Position numbers and translations under genes: made by a program | Part shown: positions 1 to 11,788 of the stretch, in pieces | Position numbering within the stretch: the stretch's first letter is position 1 | How the letters are laid out: each line of letters starts with the position of its first letter | Origin: Zygnema cylindricum | Lineage: Eukaryota; Streptophyta; Zygnematophyceae; Zygnematales; Zygnemataceae | NCBI GenBank assembly: GCA_037447655.1 | Contig: JBBHKE010000867.1 | Span: 62,001-126,000, forward strand | Direction of reading: 5' to 3' | Length of the DNA stretch: 64,000 nt | The notes under the pieces: model-generated | Database searches by the model: none | What the model was told of the DNA's origin: nothing | What the model saw: the letters and a program-made list of their open reading frames with translations, nothing else

Positions 1-209
1 TACAAAAGGTCAACTTTGACCCTCCATAACTTACTGCTCAACAGAGCAAATTCAGAGATTCTTTTTGCTATCGACTCAGGGGAGTCTTGCCTTCACAAGG
101 GTGAAGGTGGTCAATGTTTTTTTTGCCAAGGTGGCAGTTATTCGTGCTGAAAGATAAAGGGGTCAAGGTTATTCTATAGGCTTTGTGTGAGCTGCTTACT
201 CTGAGTCCT
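1..209 (+). repeat. Copia LTR 3' part (LTR D) plus leader, cut by the window edge
   Basis: This stretch matches the 3' half of LTR C (from about 1510) and the reverse complement of LTR A (about 5590-5770). The shared block includes the segment with 'tacaaaaggtcaactttgac' and the run ending just before an ATGGAGGTCT gag start. The 5' end lies outside the window, so length and target duplication cannot be judged. The exact LTR/leader boundary is not resolved. Confidence 0.6.
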
Positions 210-733
210 ATGGAGGTCTCAGAGTTTCACTATGGTTCTATCTGGGTGGGTAAAATACTGACATCACCACTTGGAGTGATGCTAGCTATGGGGATGTACC
301 GATGCGAAGATGTATATCTAGATATGTGTTGTATATGGGGAATGGTGCTTGTTGTTGGAGCAGTAAGCAGCAAAAGGTCATTGCTGAGTCCACCATGGAG
401 GCTAAGTATATGACATCTTGCTCTGCTGTGAAGGAATTGATATCACTCAAATCCTTGCTTGGTGAATAAGGGCATCTTAAGAGTGGAATTCAAAAAATAT
501 TCTGTGATAATCAAGCAGCAATTGCAATTGCTGCTAATCCTAAACATCACTTTAAAGCAAAGCACATGGATATCAGACTTAGCTTTGTTAGGGAAAAGGT
601 GGAGAACAAAATAATAAGTCTAGAATATAGACCAGACAGTGAGATGGTGGCAAACATGATGACAAAGCCTGTGCCTTATCCTAAATTAATATTTTGCAGA
701 ATGAAGTGTGGACTTAAACTTAAAATTGACTAG
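210..733 (+). pseudogene. Copia gag start fused to RNase H, internally deleted
   Basis: The first codons (ATG at 210) match the gag start of the element at 5558. Within about 60 bases the sequence jumps to the copia RNase H domain. From 272 it reads W-S-D-A-S-Y-G-D, then a serine-rich W-S-S-K-Q-Q segment, A-E-S-T-M-E-A-K-Y, D-N-Q-A-A-I and K-H-M-D-I-R, ending at a stop at 731-733. The motif order is that of Ty1/copia RNase H, with the catalytic Asp and Glu regions present. One in-frame stop at about 466-468 breaks it. Gag, protease, integrase and reverse transcriptase are missing between the two parts, so this is a deletion derivative. A purine-rich tract (735-746) follows, as expected just before a 3' LTR. 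Confidence 0.75.
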
Positions 734-746
734 AAAATAAGAGGAG

Positions 747-1725
747 TGTTGAAATTAAAAGGCTTTTTTATGTATTTTCTAGGTTTTTTAAATAATCTAA
801 GATTAGGAAGGAAAAAGCAGAGGCAGCCTACTTCTAACTTCTCTCTCCAGCCCCCATACTTGCCATAGTCACTGGAGGCTGAAGAAGAAGCTAGAGCCAT
901 GGCTGCCTATGTTTCTCCTAGAGTCAGAATGCAGTCCTTTGTTAAACTTACCAAAAAGGTTAATGGACCCATGATTAGATCCTGATACCTACCGTCCGTC
1001 CAAATAGCCCAACATCGTTACCATGTAGCCTAGCACCTGTGTCAAAGTATATAGGGTACGATAGCTACTTACAAACGTGCAAATAGAAAAGTTCATTTAA
1101 CTGACGAACGGACCACAATCACATAGACACAGTTAGATAGAATCACATCGAAAAGTATTGCTTATATTTTAACGGCTATAAATTAAGGTTGATATCAATC
1201 GGACGGCGGAGGAAGAAGTCGGCATCGCGGAATGGACGATTTGGCGGTTTGCGGTCACAGCCACATCTGGTGACACGTGGCAACTTGACATTGGATGGCA
1301 GCATCTCCGAGACATACCATGGCGAACCCGGATATGGCAAGTCTCGTCTCCTTGGCCATGTCGTACAATGGCCGTACAAAAAGTACTCCAGGCCAAGTAC
1401 CTTTTTGTACTGTACACTCAATTGATTGGCTCCATACTTCAGTAGTACAGGGTTAAGAGAGGGGTTCAGGACTTAGAAAATATAGGTAGCAGCCTCTCTC
1501 CTAGAAAGCTTCTGTATAAAAGGTCATCTTTCACCATTGATAATTTACTGCTCAAGGGAGCAAATTCAATGATTCCTTTTGTGGCACACTCAGGGGAGTC
1601 AGCTCTACCAACGGGTTCATTTTGGTCAGTCTGTATTCTGTCAGAGTGTCAGCAATATTCCTAGAAAGACAAAGGGATTGAGGTTATCTTAGAGGCTTCT
1701 AGTAAGTTGCCTACTCTGGGTACCA
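747..1725 (+). repeat. Copia LTR C with leader
   Basis: The LTR starts TGTTGAAATT directly after the polypurine tract of the RNase H remnant. It shares several blocks with LTRs A, B and D: a tract around a 'ccatggctgcc' sequence near 900, a 'gtacaatggccgtacaa' block near 1365-1400 and the 'taaaaggtca' block near 1516. It is unusual that a leader and gag start (ATGGAGGTCTCAGAG, 1726-) follow it directly. The same LTR therefore serves as 3' LTR of one unit and 5' LTR of a second, as in tandem copies or a one-LTR junction. Its 3' boundary is approximate. Confidence 0.7.
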
Positions 1726-1744
1726 ATGGAGGTCTCAGAGTTGC

Positions 1745-4700
1745 ATTCATCAGGATGAGACAGTTTGATTTCCTTGTTGTTAACTTGTTTGTCTTGCAGT
1801 AATTTTTTCCATTCGCCTTCAAACTTTGATGTCGGAATGGATGGCTCTTGTGGATTCTTTCGAATAGTTTCGACTTCTCCCCTATCCCTCGATTCTGGAT
1901 CTACTTCCACCACGTCTTCCTCTTCGGTTGGAGTTCGCACTAGGGGTTCAACGGCTGAATCCTCCTCGTTTGATGTGTACTTGCAAGATCATCATCTTCT
2001 CGAAAACTTGGATAGTTAGGAAGCTCAAAGTCATTAGAATTTTCTGACTCAAATCTGATTTTGACTGTCTTTGTTTGCTTAAAGGGATCTATAAATTTCA
2101 CTTCATCTATGACCACTAGATGCTTTACTAAGATTATATCTTCTCTCTTGAGATCGTAGACTCTATATCCTTTTACATCTTCATCATATCCTAGCTGATA
2201 TCCTGGTTTTCCTTTCGGATCCAACTTCCAATTTGACCGGTCTGTGTTTAGACTGAAACCGATCTTTGTTTAGACTGAACACTTGACTACCGAAAACCTT
2301 TAAGTGTGAAACATCTGGTTTTCGGCCGGTCCATCTCTCATAAGGAGTTTGGCCTTTTACTGTCGAGGTAAGAATTGTATTTTTGAGATAGTTTGCACAG
2401 TTCATAGTTTCGGCCTAAAATCTCCTCCCTATTTTTTTATCTGAGAGCATACTCCTGGCACTATCACTTAGAGTTCTATTTAACCTCTCGCCTACACCAT
2501 TCTGCTCAAGATTTTTATGAACTGTCTTTTGGTGTTGCACTCTATCTTCTCTCAGAAAATCATCAAACTGATAGGGGGTAAACTCTCTCCCATTATCACT
2601 CCTTACACTCTTAATAAGGGTTTCATGGAGTTTCTCACTTCATGCCTTATATTTCTTAAAGACTTGTGGGGCCTCTGCTATATTTTACAAAAAATACACT
2701 CTAGAGTATCGAGACCAATCATCAATGATTGTCATCATAAACCTTTTCCCACCGGGTGAAGGCACTTTGGCCAGTCCCCAAATATGAATGTGTACCAAGT
2801 CTAACACTTTTTCCCCTTTATAAATGGTTTTTTTGGGGAAGGGTAATCTGTGTGATTTACCTTAAGCACAACCACTACAGTCACTTAGGTTTTCACTTTC
2901 TCCAAACTGAATTTCTTCCACTATTCCCATCTTTTTCATTTCTTTCAACTTATCTTAATGCACATGTCCAAGCCTCTTATGCCACAACATAATATAATAA
3001 ACACCAGCATAGTAAAGTTTCTTCTTTTTATTGCTTAAAATCAGCCTAAACATCCTTTGGCTATCTTTTTCAGGAGTGAAATAAACTTCCTCCTCAAAGC
3101 TAGCTGTAAAGGTTCCCTTCCTAGTGCTAGTCTCAAAACCCTTATCATTGTTTAACTTTGGAATAAACAACACATCAGAGAATGTCACTATAGATGTCTT
3201 TCCCTCCACTAAGACTTTCAGATCTACCGATCCTACCATAGTAGTACTGACTACCCTTCCATCCCCATACTTTATCTCTACAATGGAAATCTTTCTCATC
3301 TTAGTGAATAGGTGTTTGTCCTTACACATGTGCATGGAGGCACCCGAATCCACAATCCATCATCTTTCACCTTTTAATCCTCCGAAAAGCACATTTTTGC
3401 TTTCGAGGAATTCTGACCTCGGTCTTCACCTCTAACTCCTCATCTAGCAATAGATCATCGTCCTCGTCCTCAGATTCCTCCTCGTTTACCTGAGTCACAA
3501 GAGCCTTTTTCTTTCCTCTTGGAGGTCCACCGATGTGCCCCTGCTTTAACCGAAGTTTCGTTAGCTTAATCCACTTCGCCATCTAGTGCCTTGGTTTCTT
3601 ACCAAAATGACACAAACCCTAGCGAGCCTTTGGTCCAAACTCCTCAGTCTGATTTTTTTGCCCCCCCCCCCCCTCTATAATTTCCGACCGGTTTCCTATA
3701 ATCCTTGTTCCTCCAGTCGGTCCTAGCTGCCAAGGCTTGCCCACTCTTTCCTCCCCTTCGGATCTCAATCGTGTTCTCCCGAACGAGAATCATCCCTACC
3801 GCTGAATTCCATATCCACCTTGAGTCTGGCAACTCCTGCACACAGTTAACTATGTTCCCGAACTCATCTGGTAACTTCATGAGCACGTAGTTAACTATCT
3901 TCTTTTCAGTTTCAACCTGTCCAGCACTCTCTAGCTCCATGAAAAGTGTTGCGAGCTCATTACAAAAATCCAACATCATCCCCCCCTTGTATACATACGC
4001 GTAAATTTTTTGATCAACCAACTGTTGTTGCTGAAATTCTATGGGTTCCATTTCCCCACAGAAATCGCAAACCTAAAGAAGCTTATCTATATAGTGCCGA
4101 CTCCAAGTTAATACAAACCCAAATGACTGACACCTTGACAGTCATAACTCATATACAGCTTCACCCTCGTAAAAGAAGACTTTCTGTGTGCTCAGTTTTA
4201 CCACAAAATGCAAAGCTTGAACATGGGTTTTGGACAACATTCCCCACTTTGACTTTCCCTTAGAAATGGCGCCACCTTGGCAAACAAGAACTCTAACTGA
4301 CTACACCCTTGTGTAGCGTGGATTCCCCTGAGTCCGCAGCAAAAAAAATCATTGATTTTCTCCCTTGAGCAGTTAGTTATGGATGGCCAAAGATGGCCTA
4401 TAAATACAAAAGGTCACCAAGAGAGAGGCGCCTCATTCACGCTAAGTCCAGTAACTCTTACTCACACCTACCAACTACAGTACCCTAGACCAATCAAAAG
4501 AGTTAATAGTACAAGAAGGTACAGTGGCCCATTGTACTTCTTGTACGGCCATAGTACAACATGGCCTTCTAGTTTACACTTGTCAGCTTGGGAGCCATCG
4601 TTCCTCCTCTCATCTTTTCCGGCGTTCAATGATGTGGCGCCACGTGGCAAAGCGCGCCACTATGTCCGAAAGCCGCCAAAGATTCGTTCGGGTTTGGCGG

Positions 4701-5558
4701 AGGCGTCGTCGTGCGTTTGATCATGTATTTTACACGGTTAGATTCACGTCAGCGAGCGCTGTTTGACTATAGATGTTGTTTCGTCAATTTTGGTCTGTTT
4801 AAGTGAAAGTGACATTTGCGTAACCCTTTAATTAATCACCAAATCACGTAGGTATATCGTTTCGTTAATGCGTTAATAGTTAAGGCGTATGGCTATAAAG
4901 AACTTCGTAGACCTACGTTCAAATCATATTTGGGGCAACATTTTGGTAATCTATCAATCTGTTTGCCTGTCTGCCTTTTTCTTTCTGACTATGGCGGCAG
5001 CCATGGTAACTATCTCTCTCTTCACTCTAAATCTAAATTAAAAAGTGAATATTAATTTCTTCTTTTCAACAGTTGTTAAATCGTACCACTTCGGTACATC
5101 TCTATGAGAGTCACCCAAAGATCGGATGCCCTCTCTACCTGCAAATGAGGAGATGCAAGCCCTTGCATAAGATGGCGGAGAATGAAGTGATTTGCCGCCA
5201 TATTGTTGTAGTCCCAGATATCGGTATCATTCTCCTCGTTCCTCAGAATAGGTGACATGAATGCCCAACCGGTTGCTATCAGTGTGATCGTCTCTTTCTC
5301 CTTTCCTTTGTCCGCCACCTCCCCTTCTTTTGTCTCCTGCGTTCGAGATGGATCGGCATCTCTGGTGAATTTGCTTCCTCCAAACCTTGGAGGAATGCCA
5401 AGACTAGATAGACGCCTCACCCGTCCACCCACTATTCCCCAAAATCTTTTCTCACATAGAGCTCCTGTCATCATACTCTCCCAGTATATAAAGTTAGTCT
5501 CATTAAAAATGGGCACCCTAGAGGGTGGGCCCATAACCTGCAGCTCTAAGACCTCCAT
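1745..5558 (-). pseudogene. Copia gag-protease-integrase remnant (minus strand)
   Basis: Reading down from the ATG at 5558, the gag N-terminus runs to 5078, is interrupted by a solo LTR, and resumes at 4023. The protease motif M-D-S-G-A-S is at about 3340. The GAG-pre-integrase motif L-W-H-K-R-L-G-H is at about 2965. The integrase core is broken by several stops but shows I-D-D-W-S-R-Y, R-S-D-N-G-R-E-F and E-Q-N-G-V-G-E-R-L-N-R-T, so the D, D and E positions can be seen. A C-terminal V-F-G-S-Q-V-F segment and an acidic linker follow down to about 1745. Reverse transcriptase and RNase H are absent. At about 1740 the sequence instead meets an inverted gag start plus LTR C. Multiple stops and frameshifts make it non-functional. 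The family is Ty1/copia; the lineage was not determined. Confidence 0.85.
4029..5071 (-). mobile_element. Solo LTR (LTR B) nested inside copia gag
   Basis: On the minus strand this 1043-bp segment starts TGTTGAAAAG and ends AATTTCAGCA, an inverted TG...CA end pair. It is flanked by the 5-bp direct repeat GTTGT (4024-4028 and 5072-5076). If the LTR and one repeat copy are passed over, the gag reading frame on either side joins in the same frame, with only a TAA codon at the insertion point. Part of it is related to LTRs A, C and D. It runs about 240 bp further at its 3' side than LTR A does before the gag start, so it may come from a related subfamily. Confidence 0.85.
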
Positions 5559-6584
5559 TGGCCCTCAGAGTAAGCACCTCACACGAAGCCTCTAGGATAA
5601 CCCCGACCCTTTTGAGTTCCAGCTAAAATATCAGCCACCCTGGTAGACAAAAACTCTGACCACCTCCACCCCAGAGAAGGGAAGACTCCCTTGAGTCGAT
5701 AGCAAAAAGAATCTCTGAATTTGCTCCCTTGAGCAGTAAGTTATGGAGGGTCAAAGTTGACCTTTTGTACAGAGGCTCTTTGGGAAAGAGGGTCCTATCT
5801 ACCAAATTTTTCTAAGTCCTATCTCTCTCTAAAACTCTATCTACTGAAGTACATCACCAATCAAAATACTGTGTCGTACATAAAGGTAAAGATGCCGGTT
5901 TACTTTCTGTACGGCCATTATACGACATGGCCAACCAGTTGACACATGCATTATTTGGATTCGTTTTTGTAATCCCCGAAGATGGCGTAATCCAATGTGG
6001 TCGTGCCACTTGTCAATCGATGTGGCGGTGACCGAAAACCGCCAAAATCGTTTTTCGCGATCTCCGCATCCTACTCGGCCGGCCGATTGAAACCGGGTTT
6101 TAATCGCAGCCGTCATAAATCGTTGCGCGATATTTGTTTCGTTATCGAAACAAAATGCGCGGTATCCGTTTCGGAACCATAACATACTCCGCACTTTACA
6201 AACATGTATCCATGCGCGACGTCTATAGTTACAGTTAAATGGATTAGTTCACGCTTCACAGATTATATATTTGTCAAACCCTGTATGTCACAGCATAGAT
6301 CGTAGACTATAGGATAAAGCTACCGTCTAATTTCGATAGACGTAAAGACCCATGATCAAATCCTAGGTCCATCAAGTATATTTTGGTAAATCTACCAATA
6401 TCTACCACATGTCTCTCTATCTCTTAAGCAGCATAGGCAGCCATGGCTCTAGCTTCCTCTTCAACCTTCCCTGACTGCGACAAGTGTGGGAGCTGAAGAG
6501 AGGAGTTAAAAGCACACTGCCTCAGCTTCTTTTCTGTCTTTCATTTTTGACCTTGAAAATACCATAAATAACTATAATTTCTAC
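5559..6584 (-). repeat. Copia 5' LTR (LTR A) with leader, minus strand
   Basis: The minus-strand start TGTAGAAATTATAG lies at 6584 and matches the start pattern of LTRs B and C. The segment runs down to the gag ATG at 5556-5558 and shares the 'gtacggccat', 'aaaggtcaac' and 'cttgagcag' blocks with the other LTRs. It is the only LTR in this complex directly joined to an intact gag N-terminus. The LTR/leader boundary is not certain. Confidence 0.7.
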
Positions 6585-7596
6585 AGTTTTGACCCAAAAA
6601 ATGGCTATTTTGTGTTTAGGCGTCGAAATAAAAAGAAAACGTCAACATTCATTTTGGCACAGCGCGCCAATTTGTGTGTTGAGTTTGTAGTATGCTGAGT
6701 TGACATAAACACTATTTCAGGCAAACCCTGGATGACGTACAGTACTTCTGGAATTTGGAAATAGTACCAAAACAAACAATGTACGTTTTAGTAGTAGAGT
6801 TGTCAGTCGAGAGCCTCGTGCCGGTAATCGATATGTACCTTTTATGGTTTACCGATATTCGATTTATTGATTATGTATATTGGTCAGGGCTATGGCATTC
6901 TTTCATACATCTCTGATATATCGCGCTGCATTACTTGGCTGATATCTGTCGCGATATCTCCGTAAGAAATATTAAAAAAGCTCAGCCCCCCGCCAGAGGT
7001 CGCAATTGTGTACACGAATCGGTACCCGATCGTTACCCGACCGCCCGCGTCGGATCCGGAACGGATCGGGTGCTAGATTTTGTGTGCCAGTCGGATTCGG
7101 GCGGGTGATTCACAAAAAAACAAAAAAACGGGTACGGTCAGATAAGCAAAATACCGACAAAAAATGAAGGATTTGTATTGTCCATACTATCCAACATTAT
7201 TGTAGTTTATACTCTTGGTATCGTGGAAGGTATGAGGGAGATGTACCATTCATTCTGTATTTATTCGGGTAAGACCGGGTACGGGTAGTCGCGAGAAATG
7301 GAGTTTCGGTTAAGTGTTATTTTCGTAAACGTGTATCGGGTAAAAATTAACAAGTTAGGAGCGTGACATAACACGGTTGGGTATCGGGTGTTCAGATTTA
7401 AAAAAAAAAAAAATGGTTTCGGGTATCTTAAATTTTGACTTTCTGGACCTCTGCCCTCAGCCACCCCCATTCTGTTATCGCTACTTATTCCGTACCCTAT
7501 TTGTACGGACCCTCGGCCCAAAAAAAAAGTCGCGATTTTTTTGTCGCGAAGCTAAAATTCAGGCCTGTTCATAGGGGCGTCTTCATAGTTTTTCCA
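6585..7596. other. Intergenic, repeat-like, no gene
   Basis: No coding potential was recognised. Around 6830-6960 there are loosely spaced 'gatatatcg' and 'cgatatctcc' motifs like those of the CGATATATCG elements elsewhere in the window, but no ends could be defined. Between about 7000 and 7530 there are GC-richer blocks with inverted 'tacccg'/'cgggta' motifs (for example near 7022, 7270 and 7380), suggesting a decayed inverted-repeat element. Confidence 0.4.
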
Positions 7597-7980
7597 CCTT
7601 TACGTGAAATGGCAATGAAACCTTCAGACCCCTGAAAGAAAAAATTACGTACAAGATGCAAACGAACACAAAGAAACTAAGGTGTATTTCTACTCGTCGA
7701 AAATATATGAAAACTTTTTGACACTTGTCCAATCTGTTTTCCTATTTGTGGATTGTTGTTATTTTATTTTGATACACATCTCCAATGTGTTTAAAGATAA
7801 AGTTAGAAGATGGGTGTGGCCATATGTTGAAAAACAAAAGAATAAGCTCGAAGATGACGCAAATTTTACTCTACATTTTTGCAATTTATTCGTACGGTTT
7901 TAACTTTAGCAGAACGGCGCTAAGTTTTTGAGGAAAACGACAGAAAATACAATCCTTACTTTGGCACATAGTGCCGTACC
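7597..7980 (+). mobile_element. Truncated PIF/Harbinger-like TIR element (C family)
   Basis: The segment matches the right halves of the elements ending at 18230 and 34944. Shared parts are the 'gtgaaatggca...agacccctg' block, the 'gatgacgcaaatt' block and the final 'cttactttggcacat'. It ends in GCCGTACC followed by TTA, the target trinucleotide of this family. The left terminus is missing. Confidence 0.6.
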
Positions 7981-9017
7981 TTAATAGCAATCGGCATTGT
8001 ATTATTCGAGACGTGACATGCCTTCACACTGTTAAGCTCGTTCATTTTCTGTACTCTCGTCCTTCTTCTCGTACCAATGGAAATATATGCGATCAAAACA
8101 ACACGAACGGACTACAGGTAACCGGTACATTGTATCTAATCTTCTGTGCGACGTGACATTCCTCCATTCCCTTAAATGTCGTTTATTTGCAATGCTTCTC
8201 TGACCAGTGAAAGAATCCACGGTTGAAATCTTATAAGGACGGACTTCTAATCTGCGTGACTGTCCTCCACGCTGTTCCGCAAGTAAGCATCCGGTACTTC
8301 TGAACCAATGAAAAAAGAGCTAAGCGGAGTTTCAGGGACACCTGGATGTACTATGCTGAGCTGACATTCCATTGCCGGTTACAGACTTGTCACGAGCATG
8401 GCCGAGAGTCAATACCATGCCACTTGGCACGCTCGACAGTTTTCAACTGTTTCAGGGTCGATTCTACTTGGCTCATTTAATCGTCGCCACGTCAGATCTG
8501 GATGGGTCGTTTCCTTGTCAACTGCCACGTGGGGAAGATAGCATCTTCACGAGCATCCATTCGTCATTGGCTCAATGAGATTGATCAACAAGGAAATGAT
8601 TTTGAATCTGGCAAGTATCGAAATTGAGGGATAGAAACAGAAGTAAAGGACCGAAACAAACGTGAAATAGGTTTATCCCGGGCCTAACAATAATTTGCAA
8701 AAACTAGGTGCAGTACTTTAAAAATCGCACTTTATATCACGATATTAACTTAGCGATACATAATCTAGTGTATCTTGGTTCCCTTGTCCGATTCCTAATA
8801 TAACTTTGAAAGCTGAATTGATACTTGGTCAACAGCTGGACTCTGTAGTGAAAGGCCATTCCACACCATTCTTTATTCCAGTCTCGTTACAGTTTTCGTA
8901 AAACAAACTTTCTTCCTTTGAAACCTTACAGTTATTTCTTTAGTTTTATTTCGCTTGCTGCTTTTCTCCCGAACTCTAGACTTTCCTACCTTTTAGTATA
9001 GCATTATTTCTTCCATA
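7981..9017. other. Upstream region of LIR1, no other gene
   Basis: No gene was seen. A perfect CCACGTGG (8525-8532) lies about 490 bp before the LIR1 start, and a GCCACGTCAG-type ACGT element lies near 8488. ACGT-core motifs are typical of light-regulated plant promoters, but they also occur by chance and in unrelated promoters. The transcription start could not be placed. Confidence 0.35.
8525..8532. promoter_or_regulatory. G-box (CCACGTGG) upstream of LIR1
   Basis: A perfect palindromic G-box core. In established plant biology, bZIP (HY5) and bHLH (PIF) factors bind this motif in photosynthesis-gene promoters. Its distance from the ATG (about 490 bp) is compatible with a promoter role. The functional assignment is inference. 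Confidence 0.4.
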
Positions 9018-10563
9018 ATGGAGACTCTTGCAAGTACTTTTCAGGTTGTTTGCACTCCAGCAGTTGCTTCAGTAGGCAGAAATGTCTCATTCAGCAAATC
9101 TCCTAACCATATTTCTCTTACAAGGTGTCCACTATCATCAGGAAATATTATTGGACGACGAGCTTTGCAGAGACTCAAAGCTACCGAAATTCAAGATCCT
9201 CAACTCTATGTTGATTATAGTTCCCAGCAAAGGTAACAATTTAGTGTAGTTTCTCTTGTACCTTTTTTAGTTCCTATTGTTTCCTTAGTCATTGTTATGA
9301 ACTCCTTTCTCATTCTTTCCCTGGACGTTTTCTCTTTTGTCCGTTGGTAATCGGTTGGATTGTTTCAAAAGATATTAATGCAACTTTTCTTGAAACGTGA
9401 CATAGTTAGAATCAATCTTCGAATGGTGCACATTTTTCATGGACAGATTTTTTAGAAAAATCTGGTACCTGAATTTGATTTGGAGAGCATGTGCTTGAAG
9501 TTCAGAGTTTGAACATATTTTTCTGTCTGAGTGCATTGTATCTTTTTTCCGAGGCACCTTGGAGGAGGTTATTTGTTCTTGTTTTATTATTGTTTTATGA
9601 ATGTGCCATGTCTTAGGGACTCTATTGGCCACGCCTGGCTGTCGAAGTCTCACCTTCTATACTCCAGAAGAGCCACAGTGAAGCAAAATTAGATTTGAAT
9701 GAAATCGAACTGAATTACTATTTTTAACTATTGTGTGCAGTCTCTTCGATTTGTCCGGTATTTTTATTTCATTGAGACATTGTCTAATCTCATGGTCTTA
9801 TTTTGCAGTGTCTTTCCCGCCGAGGCATGTGAGGATGTTGGAGGAGATGCATGTGATGTGAATATGGGACCTGAGACCAAGCTTCCTCCAAAAAATGAAG
9901 TTCCCGTTCAACGGCCAGAAGGTCCTGACCGGGAAACAATATCCTATGATGGACCTAAGACGTGAGTTCTGCTACACTTGTCTTTTCTTCTATTTCTCAC
10001 AATTTTTTTAAAAAGCTCAAGTTTCCACTTGGAAGAGAGGCACATAAGTAGCAGGAATGTCAATTTTTTGTTTTGTTTCTTACCAGCTTGTTCCATCAAG
10101 GAAGTTTGTTTTTCTCAATTTTTTCGGTATTTCACAATTTGTAGTGCATTTTTTCTTTTTTTTCTTCAATCTTTGCTGCAATATCTTTTTATAGAACACA
10201 AATGGTGATAGATACCTGGCTTGGCGTCCGTTGAATGGCTGCTCTAATGCTCAGTTTTGTGATGCCACATGATTCGTTTACACTTGTGAATCTTTGATAA
10301 TTGTCCATATTCTACAGTGGTTTGCTGACTATGGCAAGTGTGAGGATTTACTTCCCTGCTTTTTTTTTTGTCTTATAGTTCATCTGGTATTCTAGATCGT
10401 GCATATGCTTAAATACTTGTTTCACATAGGTGAAAAGGTGCAAAGGGACTAAAAGCTGGTGTATTGTCACAATTGCAGTGTTTTCCCAGGTGAAGCCTGT
10501 GATGAACTTGGTGGGGAGTTTTGTGAGGCCAACTATCAAGAGGGCGTCGGCAAAGAAGTGTAA
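9018..10563 (+). CDS. LIR1: Light-regulated protein LIR1, chloroplastic (3 exons)
   Basis: Exons are 9018-9232, 9809-9961 and 10479-10563 (150 aa, stop TAA), and all junctions are GT-AG and in phase. LIR1-type proteins promote binding of leaf-type ferredoxin-NADP reductase to its thylakoid anchors TIC62 and TROL. The N-terminal ~50 residues are rich in Ser, Thr and basic residues and poor in acids, as in a plastid transit peptide. Next come the family's V-D-Y-S-S segment and two copies of its signature: V-F-P-A-E-A-C-x4-G-G-D-A-C in exon 2 and V-F-P-G-E-A-C-x3-L-G-G-E-F-C at the C-terminus in exon 3. Each motif carries a Cys pair. The start is the first ATG ahead of the transit-like stretch. 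Length is slightly above the ~130 aa usual for the family. A G-box lies upstream, consistent with light control. Identification is firm; function is inferred from the family. Confidence 0.92.
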
Positions 10564-11788
10564 ATATGTTTCTTATTGAAATATCAAACGCTCTGGAGGT
10601 GGATTTGGAGTTAAGCAACTCCTTGTGCGCCATCATTTTAGAGGGAAAATACCAAATTGGTTCGTAAAAAAATCATATGTTTATCAAAGTTGAGAAAGAT
10701 CTGCAATTCCTAAGCAGGGCAGTCTTGAGTTTTTTTTTTTTTTTTAAAAGCCTGCCAACTGAAGGCTGACTATTAATTGTACTAATGTATATTTTTCATG
10801 TTTTTACGAGGCTAATTGTCTCCTTTCAATGAATCAAAGGTTCTTTCTTCTTGCTGTTTCATGGTCAAAAAGATGCCTTACACGTGTTCATTTCAGACTC
10901 CTATTGGTGTTACTTTTATTTGCTCCTCTTTTGGCTTTTCCAAATGTGCCATTTCCAGTTCAAAGATAAAATTACTACCACATACAAACCTTCATAAAGT
11001 GAATTCCAGAGATTTGGCGAGCGATATTCAAAGTTAGATTGAAGTTCAATTGTTTTCGGATAGGATTCCACTATTCTTACGCTTCATTGGTACATTCATT
11101 GGGGAAACTAGCACCGAGAATGCTTTGAAATGATCCTCTGTTATATCTGCCCCTCTCTGTCCATAGCAGTGTGAAAATCAATGCAGAGTGTGAAAATTAA
11201 TAGATGTGTGAAATGAATAGAACACACCTATTTCTCCATACTTAGACATATATTAGATGTTATTAGGGGAAAATACAATTGAAACTACTTCACTTCAAAC
11301 ATTACATCAAACCTACATAAACTCTCTTTCAGATTCAGTTTGGAAGTACAAGTAAAACCTAGGATTTTTAGTGTAATACAAGAAACGGTGTAGCTGTATT
11401 CCACAAAAACTATTGTGTAAAGGAACAACTGTACACAACTATGCTGGTTAAACATATCGGAGAGAAATATTCAGCATCGATTCCAAAAAAAAAAGGTTAG
11501 CACATGCCATTGAAGATATGAGACATGCTTGTTGTTTACTTGATTGTAACTACAAATATATTTTACAGAAACGGTGGTTACAGCCATGATCAATTTTTAC
11601 CTGATTTCACCTCTTACACCTATTTCCCCTACAGCTCTAAAACAGTGAAGAGCTAATTACACGATAGATCTTCTGAAAACAATTGGGTCTCAAAAGGCTG
11701 TCACACCAGATTGTGAAATAGGCATAGACCTGATTTTTAAAATGTTCAGCTTAACCAACCCTCTTTCGTTAAAAATGCATTAAAAACC
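10564..11788. other. Intergenic between convergent LIR1 and transaldolase
   Basis: This holds the 3' flanks of two tail-to-tail genes. AT-rich sequence with no recognised gene or repeat boundary; the poly(A) sites were not placed. Confidence 0.5.

Noticed and set aside
6790-7000. Possible additional B-type (CGATATATCG) element
   Set aside because: It has only scattered gatat/cgat motifs; no terminus or target duplication could be placed.
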